From: Akkermansiaceae bacterium
Lineage (GTDB): Bacteria; Verrucomicrobiota; Verrucomicrobiia; Verrucomicrobiales; Akkermansiaceae
Assembly: GCA_025363295.1 (NCBI GenBank)
Contig: JANYEC010000097.1
Location: forward strand, 1-54,100
Direction: 5' to 3'
Length of the DNA: 54,100 nt
Shown here: positions 19,801-27,472 of the stretch, one piece after another
Position numbering within the stretch: the first letter of the stretch is position 1
How the letters are laid out: each line of letters begins with the position of its first letter
Translations under genes and position numbers: made by a program
Notes under the pieces: model-generated
Databases searched by the model: none
Told to the model about the DNA's origin: nothing
The model's input: the letters and a program-made list of their open reading frames with translations, nothing else

Positions 19801-22800
19801 CCACAGAATCCTCCGCCCTGAGTAGGACCACCATTTCCGCAATAAGCGGGCGCTATCAAGTCATCCGCACTGGGTCGGGAGATATTGAAATTAACTCCGC
19901 GCGTAACACTTACCTACTCAACCAGTTCGCCACTATCTACACGGCGGGAACCTTACTGAGTCAGCCCACCAAGGTTCAGACCCTTGGGGATTTTGTTATT
20001 CCATACCTCACAAATGCCACCGGAGGCCACCCTGTTCAGGGAAGCCTCGGTGCCATCCAACAGCGCTATTTTGTCCAGTATAGCATGGCAGGAGGCAATG
20101 TTTCCATCACAGCAGGCGGGGACATCGCCCACATGACCCGTGACGTCAACTCTGCGACCGGGGGCAAACTCATCGATGATTCCTCACGGCAACTTCCCAA
20201 TCATTGGCTATATCGCCGCGGCTCTATCGACCCCGCCACGGGTGCATCCGGCGCAATAGGCGTGGGTAAGGCGGGCGGAACGGGCAGCCAAGATCTCACA
20301 GATCCAGACGCCTCTACAACATGGTGGGTAGACTATAGCAACTTTTTCGAAGGGGTTGGTACCCTTGGAGGCGGAAACATTCTCTTATCTGCAGGCAACG
20401 ATGTGAGGAATTTGGACGCAGTGGCTCCGACCAATATGCGAATGGCCGGTGGTAAGCCCGATTCTTCAAAAATGGTCGAGCTCGGTGGCGGTGACATCAT
20501 CGTTTTGGCGGCCCGCAATATTGATGCGGGCACATATTATGTGGAGCGTGGGACAGGCGTTCTGATCGCCGGAAATGATATCACCACAAACAACACCCGC
20601 TCTCCCTCTCCCGGTATTCTCCAATCTCTAACGAATCCAGATATCAACCTTGATCCGAATACTTGGCTCCCTACCACTTTGGTTATTGGAAAAGGAGGCT
20701 TTGATCTCCAGGCGACCGGAGATTTGCTCCTTGGGCCTAGCGTCAATACCTTCCTGCTGCCTCAAGGAATCAACAATAAATTCTGGTATAAAACCTATTT
20801 CAATACCTTTGCGAATGACAGCTATGTAAACGCTGTTTCGCTAGGTGGGACGGTTACGATAAGAACCGATTCCACCCTATCCAACTCCTCTACCGAGCTG
20901 CCTATTCTTTCATCTTGGTATCTCTCCCAGTATGATCTTAGCAAGTCAAACAGACCTGCGAATCTTCAACCTTGGTTACGCCTTGCCGAGACCAAATTGG
21001 ATCCTTTTGATACCATATCCAGCCTCATGGCTCCCAAACTCAACGTTTCTTCCTTAGACGGCAGCATCAACATCGCGGGATCCATTACATTATATCCCTC
21101 ACTCAATGGGCAGTTGGAGCTCGTGGCCAAGGATTCAATCATCGGACTCCAACCGACGGGCTTGGGCAGTGAAGGAGTCCAGCGGTGGGTGGCATCTTCC
21201 ATCAATCTATCCGATACAGACCCAAATTCACTTCCGAGCATCACTAGTCCTTATTCCTATTTCCAAGTCGTGGGCAGAACCACTTCTGCCCAGATCCTCA
21301 CCAATGATGGGCTCGGTGCCGGTTTTCTCGATTCAATCAGCTCAAGATTTCACGAAACAGGCTCCACCACGGGGGCGCTCCAGGACGAGCAACAACTGCA
21401 CACTCCGGGCGGTCTTCATATAAACGACGCCAACCCACTCCGCCTGTATGCGGCGAATGGAAATATCGAGGGCATCGAATTGTTCTCACCCAAGAAATCC
21501 AAAATCATCGCTGGCCAAGACATCGGTGACGTCTCCCTCTACATTCAGAATCTCTCATCGGGGGACGTCAGCGTCGTCAGCGCTGGAAGGGACCTGGTGA
21601 TTTATAACCCTAATACAGAATCAAGAGCCACTGCCAACGCCTCAATCGCCACGAATCAAGCAATCTCGCTTACTCCGCAAGCGGGTGACGTCCAGCTAAG
21701 CGGCCCTGGCAATCTTCAGGTTTTTGCAGGGCGCAATCTCGATCTTGGGCTAGGTGCTGGTAATCCCGATGGCACTGGATCGGGTATCACCAGCGTTGGC
21801 AATGGACGCAATCCCTACTTGGATTTCAAAGGAGCAAATATCACCGTGGGCGCGGGCATTGGACCCGCCACCAGCCTCACCGATAGCGGGTTGAAATGGG
21901 GCGCCTTCATCAAGGACTTCGTTAACACACCGGATGGTTTGAAACTGGTGGCCGAAGTCGATCCGGATCTTGACTTCGGAGCACTCACACCCGAGCAGCA
22001 AACTGACGTCGCTCTTCAAGTGTTCTATCTGATTCTGCGCAATGCCGGGCGCGATCACACTGCCCGGAAAAGCGACGCAGATGTGACCTATACTAACGGA
22101 TATGCCGCGATTGAGTCGCTCTTTGGCAAGGGACCGTGGGACGGTGAAATCCTCACCCAAGGTCGCGACATCCGCACCCGCAGCGGTGGAGACATCCGCA
22201 TCATCGCCCCGGGCGGCGGGCTCACCTTGGCTAACACCACCCTTGGAAATCCACTAACACCTCCCGGCATCGTCACTGAGTCCGGCGGAAAAATCTCCAT
22301 CTTTACCGATAAGAATGTCGACATCGGCATCGGTCGGATTTTCACCCTTCGCGGCGGAGACCAAGTAATCTGGTCCACGAATGGCGATATCGCTGCGGGC
22401 TCTTCCTCACGCACAGTTTCCGCCGCACCACCCACTCGTGTGATCATCGATCCTCAGAGCGGTGCCGTGCAGACGGACCTCGCTGGTCTCGCCACCGGCG
22501 GCGGCATTGGTGCCTTAGCCTCCGTAGCAGGCGTCAAACCGGCGAACATCGACCTCATCGCCCCCACCGGCCAGATTGACGCAGGAGATGCGGGAATCAG
22601 CGCGACTGGTAACATCAATGTTGCCGCAGTCACCGTAGTAAATGCTGGAAACATTTCCGCAGGGGGAACCAGCACGGGGTCACCTGCTGCCGCTTCCGCG
22701 CCCAGTGTGTCCACCGTCACCAGCGCCTCGAACAGCACCGCCGCCTCTACATCCGCCGCCACGGAGACTGCTGCCAAACAAAGTTCACAGGAAGTAAAAG

Positions 22801-22916
22801 CGACAGAGGGTAGCTTGTCCATCATCACGGTGGAGGTGATCGGCTACGGAGGCAGCGAAGACGAGGAGGACAAGGATAAAGACAAGAAAGCCGCCGAAGG
22901 AAATCCTGCGATATAA
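10881..22916 (+). CDS. Giant filamentous haemagglutinin-type adhesin (TpsA, 4011 residues)
   Basis: This is a secreted two-partner-secretion exoprotein. A long N-terminal signal region (hydrophobic GAPVFIGFTVLVTGL, residues 21-35) is followed by an Ala/Arg/Thr-rich stretch. The TPS secretion domain spans about residues 140-300, with EWQTLNVG (170-177) and GQVYLINTNGIIFG (220-233), the family recognition motifs. The next roughly 3500 residues are beta-helix-like repeats rich in Gly, Ser, Thr and Asn (GGSISV, LDVSGG and similar). A related pair of segments lies at nt 18751-18960 and 19090-19290. From about residue 3030 the sequence (GGNVSITAGGDIAHMTRD, WWVDYSNFFEGVGTLGGGN) resembles the DUF3739 region of such adhesins. 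It ends in a Ser/Thr/Ala linker and an acidic-basic tail (EDEEDKDKDKK). It lacks an obvious toxin domain. Export should be through the TpsB at 3658. Confidence 0.92.
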   Translation: MKARRHLFRAPAIFGTPLKYGAPVFIGFTVLVTGLNEADAGDILRGGSSSARPKPGANTLAGANTPDATDAARANAKDTLARTTRTLDALRAMQNSARNAAIASSANHLGSTPKNLTVNLPVVPNGLGLGGLNPTTDPTKWTGANTPIQTVKDGNTEVTIKQTTQQALLEWQTLNVGKKTTLTFDQSKGGADSSKWIAFNKITDPTGNPTQILGNIQADGQVYLINTNGIIFGGSSQVNARSLTASTLPINANLIQRGLLNNPDAQFLFSALPIPAGIDGTPAFTPDPITGEYGDVTVQEGAQLTSPTDATKTGGRITLVGANVTNNGTISTPDGQTILASGLQVGFAAHNTADASLRGLDVYVGTVGTYAGTTTNNGIIESDRSNITIAGKTVNQSGALTSTTSVALNGRIDIQSNYNAISNRATASARGDLFIFKDTGAVNLADNSAISILPEYESKETTIGTELALRSQISITSKTIHIGVNSTIHAPNALVDLKAGNWLFVDSSPPLSSFVQSGGQIYLEENALIDVSGSKDVSAPVSQNIVTVDLRGAELADSPLQRAGDLRGKSIQVDIRDTAIYQGKDWVGTPLANISGFANLIKRSVGQLTTAGGSVSMSAGSSVVMQKESNIDVSGGSVKFEGGMVRTSQLLTTDGRLVDISRATPDVVYKGIYDGTSTLTNAKFGVSEIYHAALSPGGYRYDPGSTEGAAGGTLAITSPSMALDGRFTGHTVTGENQRTSPPVASSLSLKFQAQEITYPTVPVYSPAAPLITFSSGIEQEAAKPFALDSNGNPLELDSDRKSRVVLSPALLKDSGFGNLTVDNHDGTILVPNDVKLAAPTGGSIAFRASNINVDGSVIAHSGSLSFSTYGISYDEINLLQLIPPTAPPVVQPGRGIFSLGSKGVLSTAGLVVDDRLNKGLPEVSPVLLKGGSIKIEGYSANLAAGGLLDVSGGALMSGTGTVSYGNGGSLTITAGRELGFSSTLGGTLNLAAKLQGLSGGKAGSLSITAPAIQIGGSTSNPNVTLINPEFFSRGGFGNFSIVGIGLTTSEPGVLIAQGTEISPVVNGWLGNVDENDDFGLKEITREEGVRSTANLSFGAVGATFAGGILAQGDVLMDGGSIIRTDALGSVSFSGQTITLLGDVLAAGGSISVKGPTSYPVNASDFPTRALPTVHLGGNSLLSTTGRVVLVDNVFGLRQGQVLAGGTISVSGNIVAEKGAVLDVSGTRGILDLPPANKTLEPSALNGLGGKKYVPVTLESDGGTITLPGSEMVFSDATLRGLAGGKSAIGGTLNVFSGKFVPATSTYTTADANLAVTQHGVSLPTPNTLVGVGIPVLDSAGNIAPQLGHLAVDGFENGGFNSLSLGGNVRFEGDVSISLPGSLRVADGGVIYSDANVSLTAGHVVLGQAFRSPSLQSPILFNRGIPGNLSPYFFGPSYGTGTLTVHADLIDIGNLSLAGIGNATLIAAKGDVRGNGTLQMAGDLIIHAGQIYPTTQSDFNIYAYDHSSGPGSVTILKGETRSLPFSAGGSLSIYASNIIQSGSLRAPIGTINLGWDGTGSAPLNPIAGSSVPAPVTTRLTLSSASVTSVSAIDPITQQAGILPYGISFDGSTWIDPAGNEITSAGAPEKQINLAAMDLRTEKGSSVDIRGGGDLFAYRWISGNGGSQDVLASEGSFAVIPGYGFDYAPFAPFNSDSSATKLQGQPGYTNSTLKVGDQITLAGSAGIPAGTYTLLPGRYALLPGAFLITPQTGSGVNASAQADGSSIVSGYRSNNLNQDRTGVTTIARFEVASSELVRQRSEYQILLANTVLKPAGNPTGAATFRLPIDSGYLSFTSSTSMSLNGGVSSAPGIIFNDKGKPIGTGLGSRIDINSSSDILINESGTGGSAGQLVLNVSQLNDFGAESLLIGGLRTPGANGSKITVNTDRLELDNEETPLEGTDIILVSNGEITLSEQSKITTNPNQTSVLDSLIFGNETIAGSGNGSLVRVSANASGGVSRYGVSGSSLANLNILADVKILGGSIVLDSTSATTLASSALLTAGDVSLSSGKISILLNNPGNLASNSGLVLAGNALSSLQSSAKRLSLLSYSTIDVYGNGTVGSRDFESLSLQAAAIRSVNTGTETVKFTAKNIILGNSANSTAGSPIAPGGPGSLNFDADNITLGVHAIHLDGFANSTLTASGKILFSGEGSLTASEDLTLVSPLLSGEGASKYRITAGDLLEVTRPTGATSPLKSSGFGADLTLEGARVAVNSDITLPSGTLTLHATSGNLTIGDAASATLNLAGTSTTFVDAIRYTSGGTVNLYSDAGSVTMAAAANINVSAQPGGGNAGTIRVKAPGGILSLAGNVTGAAGSKGDKGKFTLDIGSLAGSSLASLDGILNIGNFTSSRDYRIRNGDVNIDGAAKSHIYRVSADSGSIVVSNTVDASGKTGGTIDLKANGSLTLLDKVILNASGENFDSAGKGGSITLEAGNQRNGVSNSAAVLDLQAGSSINLSVATANATSESLGKFTGTLHLRAPRNAANNDLSANAIGSSITGASSILVEGVKLYDLTDYGGTISAAVQSWVQTDGQIFLGTAGTLSANEAAVTTRLLSSQSQSEKDKLSPILVLAPGAEMINTAIAANTQLNLNSAGSTLSVPAGGSILFPNGSSGNSIRSSVAATIVSANGQITSLEANTAAVIPAGSKLLFGNSGATVTYVAVSGSPGGAIVTSLVSGSTYTTGSTAATNSSATIAERGTVVTLNSASNTFANASSLALSAGTYITFPNGTVSNQVRSTAAGQIISRTGDITNFNANTNLSIPAGSFVTLNAPGSISYVSGTGGVSVALASGTFTTNRAVSVTPTTGDLTLGTTASTATSDWNLQAFRYGSKSAPGVLTLRAAGNLVFYNALSDGFAAVTPSASNGQSSLWLAPLMASNALLPTNTQTWSYHLTSGADLSSASYRSTLSKADLDLSATTLDKGSFLLGKNYGNAANLSTESSALSRTTISAISGRYQVIRTGSGDIEINSARNTYLLNQFATIYTAGTLLSQPTKVQTLGDFVIPYLTNATGGHPVQGSLGAIQQRYFVQYSMAGGNVSITAGGDIAHMTRDVNSATGGKLIDDSSRQLPNHWLYRRGSIDPATGASGAIGVGKAGGTGSQDLTDPDASTTWWVDYSNFFEGVGTLGGGNILLSAGNDVRNLDAVAPTNMRMAGGKPDSSKMVELGGGDIIVLAARNIDAGTYYVERGTGVLIAGNDITTNNTRSPSPGILQSLTNPDINLDPNTWLPTTLVIGKGGFDLQATGDLLLGPSVNTFLLPQGINNKFWYKTYFNTFANDSYVNAVSLGGTVTIRTDSTLSNSSTELPILSSWYLSQYDLSKSNRPANLQPWLRLAETKLDPFDTISSLMAPKLNVSSLDGSINIAGSITLYPSLNGQLELVAKDSIIGLQPTGLGSEGVQRWVASSINLSDTDPNSLPSITSPYSYFQVVGRTTSAQILTNDGLGAGFLDSISSRFHETGSTTGALQDEQQLHTPGGLHINDANPLRLYAANGNIEGIELFSPKKSKIIAGQDIGDVSLYIQNLSSGDVSVVSAGRDLVIYNPNTESRATANASIATNQAISLTPQAGDVQLSGPGNLQVFAGRNLDLGLGAGNPDGTGSGITSVGNGRNPYLDFKGANITVGAGIGPATSLTDSGLKWGAFIKDFVNTPDGLKLVAEVDPDLDFGALTPEQQTDVALQVFYLILRNAGRDHTARKSDADVTYTNGYAAIESLFGKGPWDGEILTQGRDIRTRSGGDIRIIAPGGGLTLANTTLGNPLTPPGIVTESGGKISIFTDKNVDIGIGRIFTLRGGDQVIWSTNGDIAAGSSSRTVSAAPPTRVIIDPQSGAVQTDLAGLATGGGIGALASVAGVKPANIDLIAPTGQIDAGDAGISATGNINVAAVTVVNAGNISAGGTSTGSPAAASAPSVSTVTSASNSTAASTSAATETAAKQSSQEVKATEGSLSIITVEVIGYGGSEDEEDKDKDKKAAEGNPAI

Positions 22917-23070
22917 CAATCGCGCGTTAGGACTCGTCACGTTAGAGGTGAGAGAAAACCACAAAAATCCCCCAGAGTTAGGAAGAGAGATTTCGTTTTA
23001 CTAACACCCCCCCTCTTCATTCGTCCTATTTAAGCTTAACTCCGTGCCGTTCGTCGCAACTCGTTTCATC

Positions 23071-23099
23071 AAAAAACCCCGGCCATACGGGCCGGGGTT
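23071..23099 (-). terminator. Rho-independent terminator of the minus-strand gene at 23132
   Basis: The arms AACCCCGGCC (23075-23084) and GGCCGGGGTT (23090-23099) form a perfect 10-bp stem with a 5-base loop. Read on the minus strand the stem is followed by a run of T (six A on the plus strand, 23071-23076). It ends transcription of the gene that stops at 23132. The 155 bases between tpsA and this hairpin show no strong plus-strand terminator. Confidence 0.88.
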
Positions 23100-23131
23100 C
23101 ACGAACCTTCAATGAAATGGATGACTTCCGA

Positions 23132-24361
23132 TCAAGGAGCCACCGCGCTGCTCACGACCTTAAGTCGAGCGAATTGCTTCGGACCACCCGTCGGGAGGCT
23201 AGCGCTGATCGTCGTTGAATTGTTAGTCACACCGGTAGTTAGCGTCGTCCATGGATTGGAAACCCCAAGATCAGTGGATACTTCGATCGCATAAGTCACA
23301 TCGCCATTCGTCACGGCAGCGGCGCGCTTGGTAAAGCTTAGAACGCCGACGCTAAGGGTGCCGACGCTACCGTCGAAGCCAGAGAGATTGGTGTTGAGCG
23401 CATACTCCGTTAGGTTGTTAATACCGTCTTTATCGGAATCCGCATTCGGGCCTCCGGTAAGGTTATTGGCAGTCGCAAAACTATAATAGTTGCTGCTCGT
23501 GGGAATGCCCACCGCTTGCACCTTCAAATCCCCGGCTGAATTGAGGGTGATGCTGCCGATAAATTGTCCTTGACCGACAACTGCATCACCAGATGAGGAC
23601 CCAGAGGTAAGATCCGCACCGGTGGTGCTGTGTAGCACCCGGAAAACGTCGACTGCAGCTTCCACGCCAGCCGTACCCGGCAAGGTGCCGCTACCCAGAA
23701 GCGCACCTGGATCATCACCTAACTTAAAATAGGTCGTCGTCGCTGTGGATGGTAATACCAACGCAAGGCTATTTTGGTAGTCCGTCGTTAGCCTCACTCC
23801 AGAGACGTTTGCTCCAGATGTTGGCAGCGGTACTCCGGAAGAGATGGCGGAATTGGTGCCGTTCAAAAACTGGAGCACGGACCCACTAACCTGTCCGCGC
23901 AGGCCCGCACTAAAAGGCCCGATTGAAGTTGCTCCCTCAGAACCCTTGTCGCTGGTGTTAAGGCTGGTTCTGGGGCGGGACATGTAGATGGTTCTGGTTG
24001 GATCACCGATTGTGAGGCTGCCTGCGGCATCAATGGTAGAAACCACTATCATGCGAACTAGTCCGTCCTCCGCCCAGGTCGCTCCAAAGACCGACTGGAG
24101 ATCTGCCGCAATATTGCTGCTAGCGATGGTGGCGTTGACGGTTTTGACGGCAACGTTGTTCTGTGAATTCTCTCTGAAGCTAGAGGCAGCGCCAAGATTG
24201 AAAACATAGTATTCGGTCGCCATACTGACCTGATTCGACGCACGCGAATAAAAGACCAACGCGAGTTCTCCTGCGGCAAAGTCATCTGTCGCCCGCGACA
24301 GCGCGGATGTCACTGCGAGTGTTGAGGCGATCAAGGCTGGAATGTTTAATTTTTTTCTCAT
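23132..24361 (-). CDS. Exported protein, paralogue of the PEP-CTERM protein at 26455, without PEP-CTERM anchor
   Basis: The 409-residue protein has a signal peptide (NIPALIASTLAVTSALSRA). Residues about 25-275 match the neighbour at 26455-27372 position by position. Examples are GELALVFYSRASN versus GSLALAFYQVNSS, FRENSQNNVAVKTVNATI versus YRENTLNNVSISAVNSSI, and VFRVLHSTTGADLTSGSSS versus VFRVINSTSGADLTAGLSS. The C-termini differ. Here a thrombospondin-3-like acidic motif (DSDKDGINNLTEYALN) leads to a small beta domain ending ARLKVVSSAVAP, with no PEP motif. TSP3-like motifs often bind calcium. Function unknown. Confidence 0.82.
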   Translation of the reverse strand: MRKKLNIPALIASTLAVTSALSRATDDFAAGELALVFYSRASNQVSMATEYYVFNLGAASSFRENSQNNVAVKTVNATIASSNIAADLQSVFGATWAEDGLVRMIVVSTIDAAGSLTIGDPTRTIYMSRPRTSLNTSDKGSEGATSIGPFSAGLRGQVSGSVLQFLNGTNSAISSGVPLPTSGANVSGVRLTTDYQNSLALVLPSTATTTYFKLGDDPGALLGSGTLPGTAGVEAAVDVFRVLHSTTGADLTSGSSSGDAVVGQGQFIGSITLNSAGDLKVQAVGIPTSSNYYSFATANNLTGGPNADSDKDGINNLTEYALNTNLSGFDGSVGTLSVGVLSFTKRAAAVTNGDVTYAIEVSTDLGVSNPWTTLTTGVTNNSTTISASLPTGGPKQFARLKVVSSAVAP

Positions 24362-24455
24362 AATATAGATGTTTGTTTTTGGCTATTTCTAGGTGGGTGA
24401 TAGGGGGCTGATGGAAAATGATGGAAAGGGAAATGAAATTGGCATTGTAGTTGAT

Positions 24456-25100
24456 TTACTTGCTGCTTGAGTGCAGCGACGTTGTAGGTTCTAACATCTG
24501 TTGATCGCGGTTCGCCGCAGCCAGAGAAGAAAGTTCGTTGAAACGTTCATGGCCAAGTGACATCCGCAAAAACGCATCCGCTTCGGCAGTGACCCTTTCC
24601 TTTTCCCGCGTTGGGTTGAAAGTTTCTGATGGGTGGGTGGAGTCGATCACTGTCGCTTCCTGTTGGGCGTATGCTCCCAATTCGAGTATCACCGCTTGCG
24701 CGTGGGCGTCCATTTTCTGAAATGCGGATTCGGGTAAACTCGCATACAAAGCCGCTGCGATTGAAACACGGGCCGGAGCCACATGGGACAGCGATGAGCG
24801 TTTTACCACCTCCAGATTCGGGCTTTGTAAAGTGGCCGGATCGTCACGGTAGAGTGGGCGGATAGTTTCCTGACCTTGCTCGCTACTGGCTTTCTGCCTG
24901 GAGGTGCCCGATAGGGTGAGAGCAGATTTCTTTCTGGACTCTGCACGATGGTTTTCGCCTGACGAATTTGTTTCCTGCGGCGATGTGGTTTTCCCGAACC
25001 AACTGGTCACAAAGGTCCCGGCGGCCATGAAGAGAAAAACCGCCGAGATCAAATAGTATCGTTTCTGTTGATTCAACAAACGTTTGAGTATTGGGTCCAT
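24456..25100 (-). CDS. Hypothetical single-pass membrane protein
   Basis: The 214-residue protein starts at the ATG giving MDPILKRLLNQQKRYY; the frame is open ten codons further. One membrane helix (LISAVFLFMAAGTFVTSWF) lies near residues 18-36, followed by a Ser/Thr/Gln/Lys-rich hydrophilic segment. The C-terminal half looks helical (FQKMDAHAQAVILELGAYAQQEATVIDS, AEADAFLRMSLGHERFNEL). No known domain is recognised. It lies between two exported-protein genes of the PEP-CTERM locus in the same orientation. A local role in export, cleavage or surface display is possible but unsupported. Confidence 0.7.
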   Translation of the reverse strand: MDPILKRLLNQQKRYYLISAVFLFMAAGTFVTSWFGKTTSPQETNSSGENHRAESRKKSALTLSGTSRQKASSEQGQETIRPLYRDDPATLQSPNLEVVKRSSLSHVAPARVSIAAALYASLPESAFQKMDAHAQAVILELGAYAQQEATVIDSTHPSETFNPTREKERVTAEADAFLRMSLGHERFNELSSLAAANRDQQMLEPTTSLHSSSK

Positions 25101-25186
25101 TTGCCAAAAATAGCCGGCAAGGGGATGCACCCCTCGCCGACACTTTTAATCGTTCCGGTCCTGTGTAGAACCCGGATTGGCGATTT

Positions 25187-26416
25187 TCACTTAGGAATCA
25201 CGTCTCCGCCGTCGGCCGTGCGATCAACGGCCATGTCGGTAAGCTTGACCCGAGTGCCGTCAGTATTGTCCGTGGTAAGGTTGATCAGTGCGGTCTTCAG
25301 ACTGGAAAACATGTTGGAAGTCGTTCCCGAGAGTGTCTGCTTGCGAAGAGCTTGATACTTGCTCCAAAAGGTATATTTGCCGTTTTTGATATTCGCCACC
25401 GAGAAGGCTGAACCGTTATACGTGAGCTCGATAGCACCTTGAGCGATAGCCGTCTTGGCGTCCGAAGCTCCGAGATAACCGATGCAGTTGTAACCCGTAG
25501 CACCAAGAACATTCGCAACGGACCCGCCGCTGGCATAACCACTGTTGAAGACTTCGACAGGGTTGCTGAGCGTGTCATCGTTGGCAAAACCTGCAGTTGG
25601 GGCAGTGACACCAACGTCATTCACGGTAAACTGATATTGGTCGAGCGTTGAGAACACACCCGCACCGGTTTCTGCCACCGCAGTAATCCGGGTGCCGGAA
25701 TCAAAATCACGACCGACTGCATAAACGTCGTCAATATCCGTTCCGCCAGTGAATAGCGAAAGTGGCTGGATTCCAATGGTGGTGTATAGCACACGTGCCT
25801 GTTGACTGGAGATATTTGTGACGTTGGCGAAATTTCCACCACCTGCGGTTTTCACCCACTTGAATGGAAGGATGAACATGTCGGTCTGCTCAGCGAGAGA
25901 GTTGGACTGGTGCGGAGTCGAACTCTGTTTTACGTCGGAGAAGCCAAAGCTTGACACCGTGCTGGCGCTGGCAGGAGACAGAGCGTTAGATGACGTCAGG
26001 GTCGCCGTGGTGCCAGCAAGCTGGAGGTTGTTAAAAGTGACGGTGGTTGCGAGGAATTTGCGGTCGAGTTGAGTTTGGTTGGAAACATATTCGACGCCGG
26101 ATGCGGAACCCGCCCAGTAGGTGCGGACATACACCGTGTTCTGGTTTGGCGAGACGCCGCTCACCGCCTTGTAGATGGCACCATCTTGGCTGGAGGCAGC
26201 AGCAGTGCTACCATCCACCTTATACCACACGAAACTTGGAGCAACATTGCCATTTAGGGCACCGAGAGGGCCAGTGGCGCTGATGAGAGTCGAGTGAATG
26301 GTGGAACGGCCTGCGGTGGAACCGGTGATGTTGATGATCGTCGTCGTGTCCGCATGGGCGGAGCTGAGGAGCGCCATGGTGAGACCGGTGGCGAATATTA
26401 ATGATTTTGTTTTCAT
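25187..26416 (-). CDS. Exported PstS-like substrate-binding-fold protein
   Basis: The 409-residue protein starts at the ATG of MKTKSLIFATG; the 14 upstream codons are not needed. A signal peptide ends near SSAHAD. The mature part begins with INITGSTAGRSTIHSTLI, which resembles the Gly-Ser-Thr anion-binding start of PstS-type proteins. Near the C-terminus are IGYLGASDAKTAI and NGKYTFWSKYQALRK, both typical of PstS-like folds in this phylum. There is no PEP-CTERM tail and no ABC transporter next to it, so phosphate uptake is not shown. It could be a surface or periplasmic ligand-binding protein of the exosortase locus. Confidence 0.72.
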   Translation of the reverse strand: MKTKSLIFATGLTMALLSSAHADTTTIINITGSTAGRSTIHSTLISATGPLGALNGNVAPSFVWYKVDGSTAAASSQDGAIYKAVSGVSPNQNTVYVRTYWAGSASGVEYVSNQTQLDRKFLATTVTFNNLQLAGTTATLTSSNALSPASASTVSSFGFSDVKQSSTPHQSNSLAEQTDMFILPFKWVKTAGGGNFANVTNISSQQARVLYTTIGIQPLSLFTGGTDIDDVYAVGRDFDSGTRITAVAETGAGVFSTLDQYQFTVNDVGVTAPTAGFANDDTLSNPVEVFNSGYASGGSVANVLGATGYNCIGYLGASDAKTAIAQGAIELTYNGSAFSVANIKNGKYTFWSKYQALRKQTLSGTTSNMFSSLKTALINLTTDNTDGTRVKLTDMAVDRTADGGDVIPK

Positions 26417-26454
26417 ATTTTTATAATCTAATGGATTGGAAGTAAGGTGAGATT

Positions 26455-27372
26455 TCAAGCGTTTGCCTTGTTGCGACGGCTGCGATAGCCGAGACCGGCA
26501 AAGGTGCCGATGATGCCTAACGCCAAGGCACCGGAAGGTTCAGGAACGGCGGAGATATTACCGATTCCGAGGTTACCCGAGAGATCGAGGGTGAAGGTGC
26601 CGATGTACTGGCCGTTAGCAACCGCCGCATTCTCACTCGACAATCCGGCGGTGAGATCAGCACCGGAGGTTGAATTGATCACACGAAACACGTCCAACGC
26701 ACCGACAACGTTCGCACCATAAGGATTAGCACCCAGCACTTGGGTGATGTCCTGAGCTTGTTTGAAATAAGGTTTATTAAAGCTATTGTTAGGGGTGTTT
26801 ACATACTCATCAATCGTTTTGATGCCAGAAATGGGAACGATTGTCCCGTCGGGATTAGTGCCGGAGGTCGAGTTGAGGACGCCGGCATCGAACGCTGAGA
26901 TTCCTCCAGCAACTTGGGCGCGAACACCGGTGGACAGGCCCCCGTTTCCAAAAGCCGAGGCAGGCGTGGTGCTGTCGGTGGCTTGGGAAAGATAAAACGT
27001 TCTAGCAGTATCACCTAACAGTGTGCCCTGAGAAGCTTCAGCAGCGCCAATAACCATCCAACGCACCAGACCAGAGGTGGCCCAGCTACCACTAACACCA
27101 CCAAATGCGGCGTCGAGGTCCGCACTGATATTGTTACTGATACTGGAATTCACTGCGGAGATTGAGACATTATTGAGTGTATTCTCACGGTAGAGGCTCA
27201 TTTGACCAAGGTCAAAAATGTAGGTGTTAGCCTGGACTACGTTTGATGAGTTTACTTGATAGAACGCAAGGGCGAGGCTTCCGTTTTCCAAAGTGACGGA
27301 GCCCATTGCCGCATTGGCAAGGAAGCCGACTCCCGCGAGAGCGATGAAGGATGTTTTGATTTTTGATTTCAT
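26455..27372 (-). CDS. PEP-CTERM surface protein
   Basis: The 305-residue protein has a signal peptide (SFIALAGVGFLANAAMG) and ends with a classical PEP-CTERM sorting signal. The signal comprises the motif VPEPS, a hydrophobic helix (GALALGIIGTFAGLGY) and a basic end (RSRRNKANA). Exosortases cut such tails. The start is ATG 27370-27372; upstream codons of the open frame run through the promoter region and contain Cys/Arg/Pro-rich nonsense. The body is paralogous to 23132-24361. It is divergent from the exosortase gene, with about 200 bases between the starts. Its substrate role for the exosortase at 27576 is a strong inference from family knowledge. Confidence 0.9.
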   Translation of the reverse strand: MKSKIKTSFIALAGVGFLANAAMGSVTLENGSLALAFYQVNSSNVVQANTYIFDLGQMSLYRENTLNNVSISAVNSSISNNISADLDAAFGGVSGSWATSGLVRWMVIGAAEASQGTLLGDTARTFYLSQATDSTTPASAFGNGGLSTGVRAQVAGGISAFDAGVLNSTSGTNPDGTIVPISGIKTIDEYVNTPNNSFNKPYFKQAQDITQVLGANPYGANVVGALDVFRVINSTSGADLTAGLSSENAAVANGQYIGTFTLDLSGNLGIGNISAVPEPSGALALGIIGTFAGLGYRSRRNKANA

Positions 27373-27472
27373 AGATGTGTTTTCGGTAAAGCGCCTTGGC
27401 AATTTACACAGTGCCTTGCACAAGACTCGCGGAGTAGAGCAGGCGTGATCAACGAGAGTCAAAGGGCAGTGA

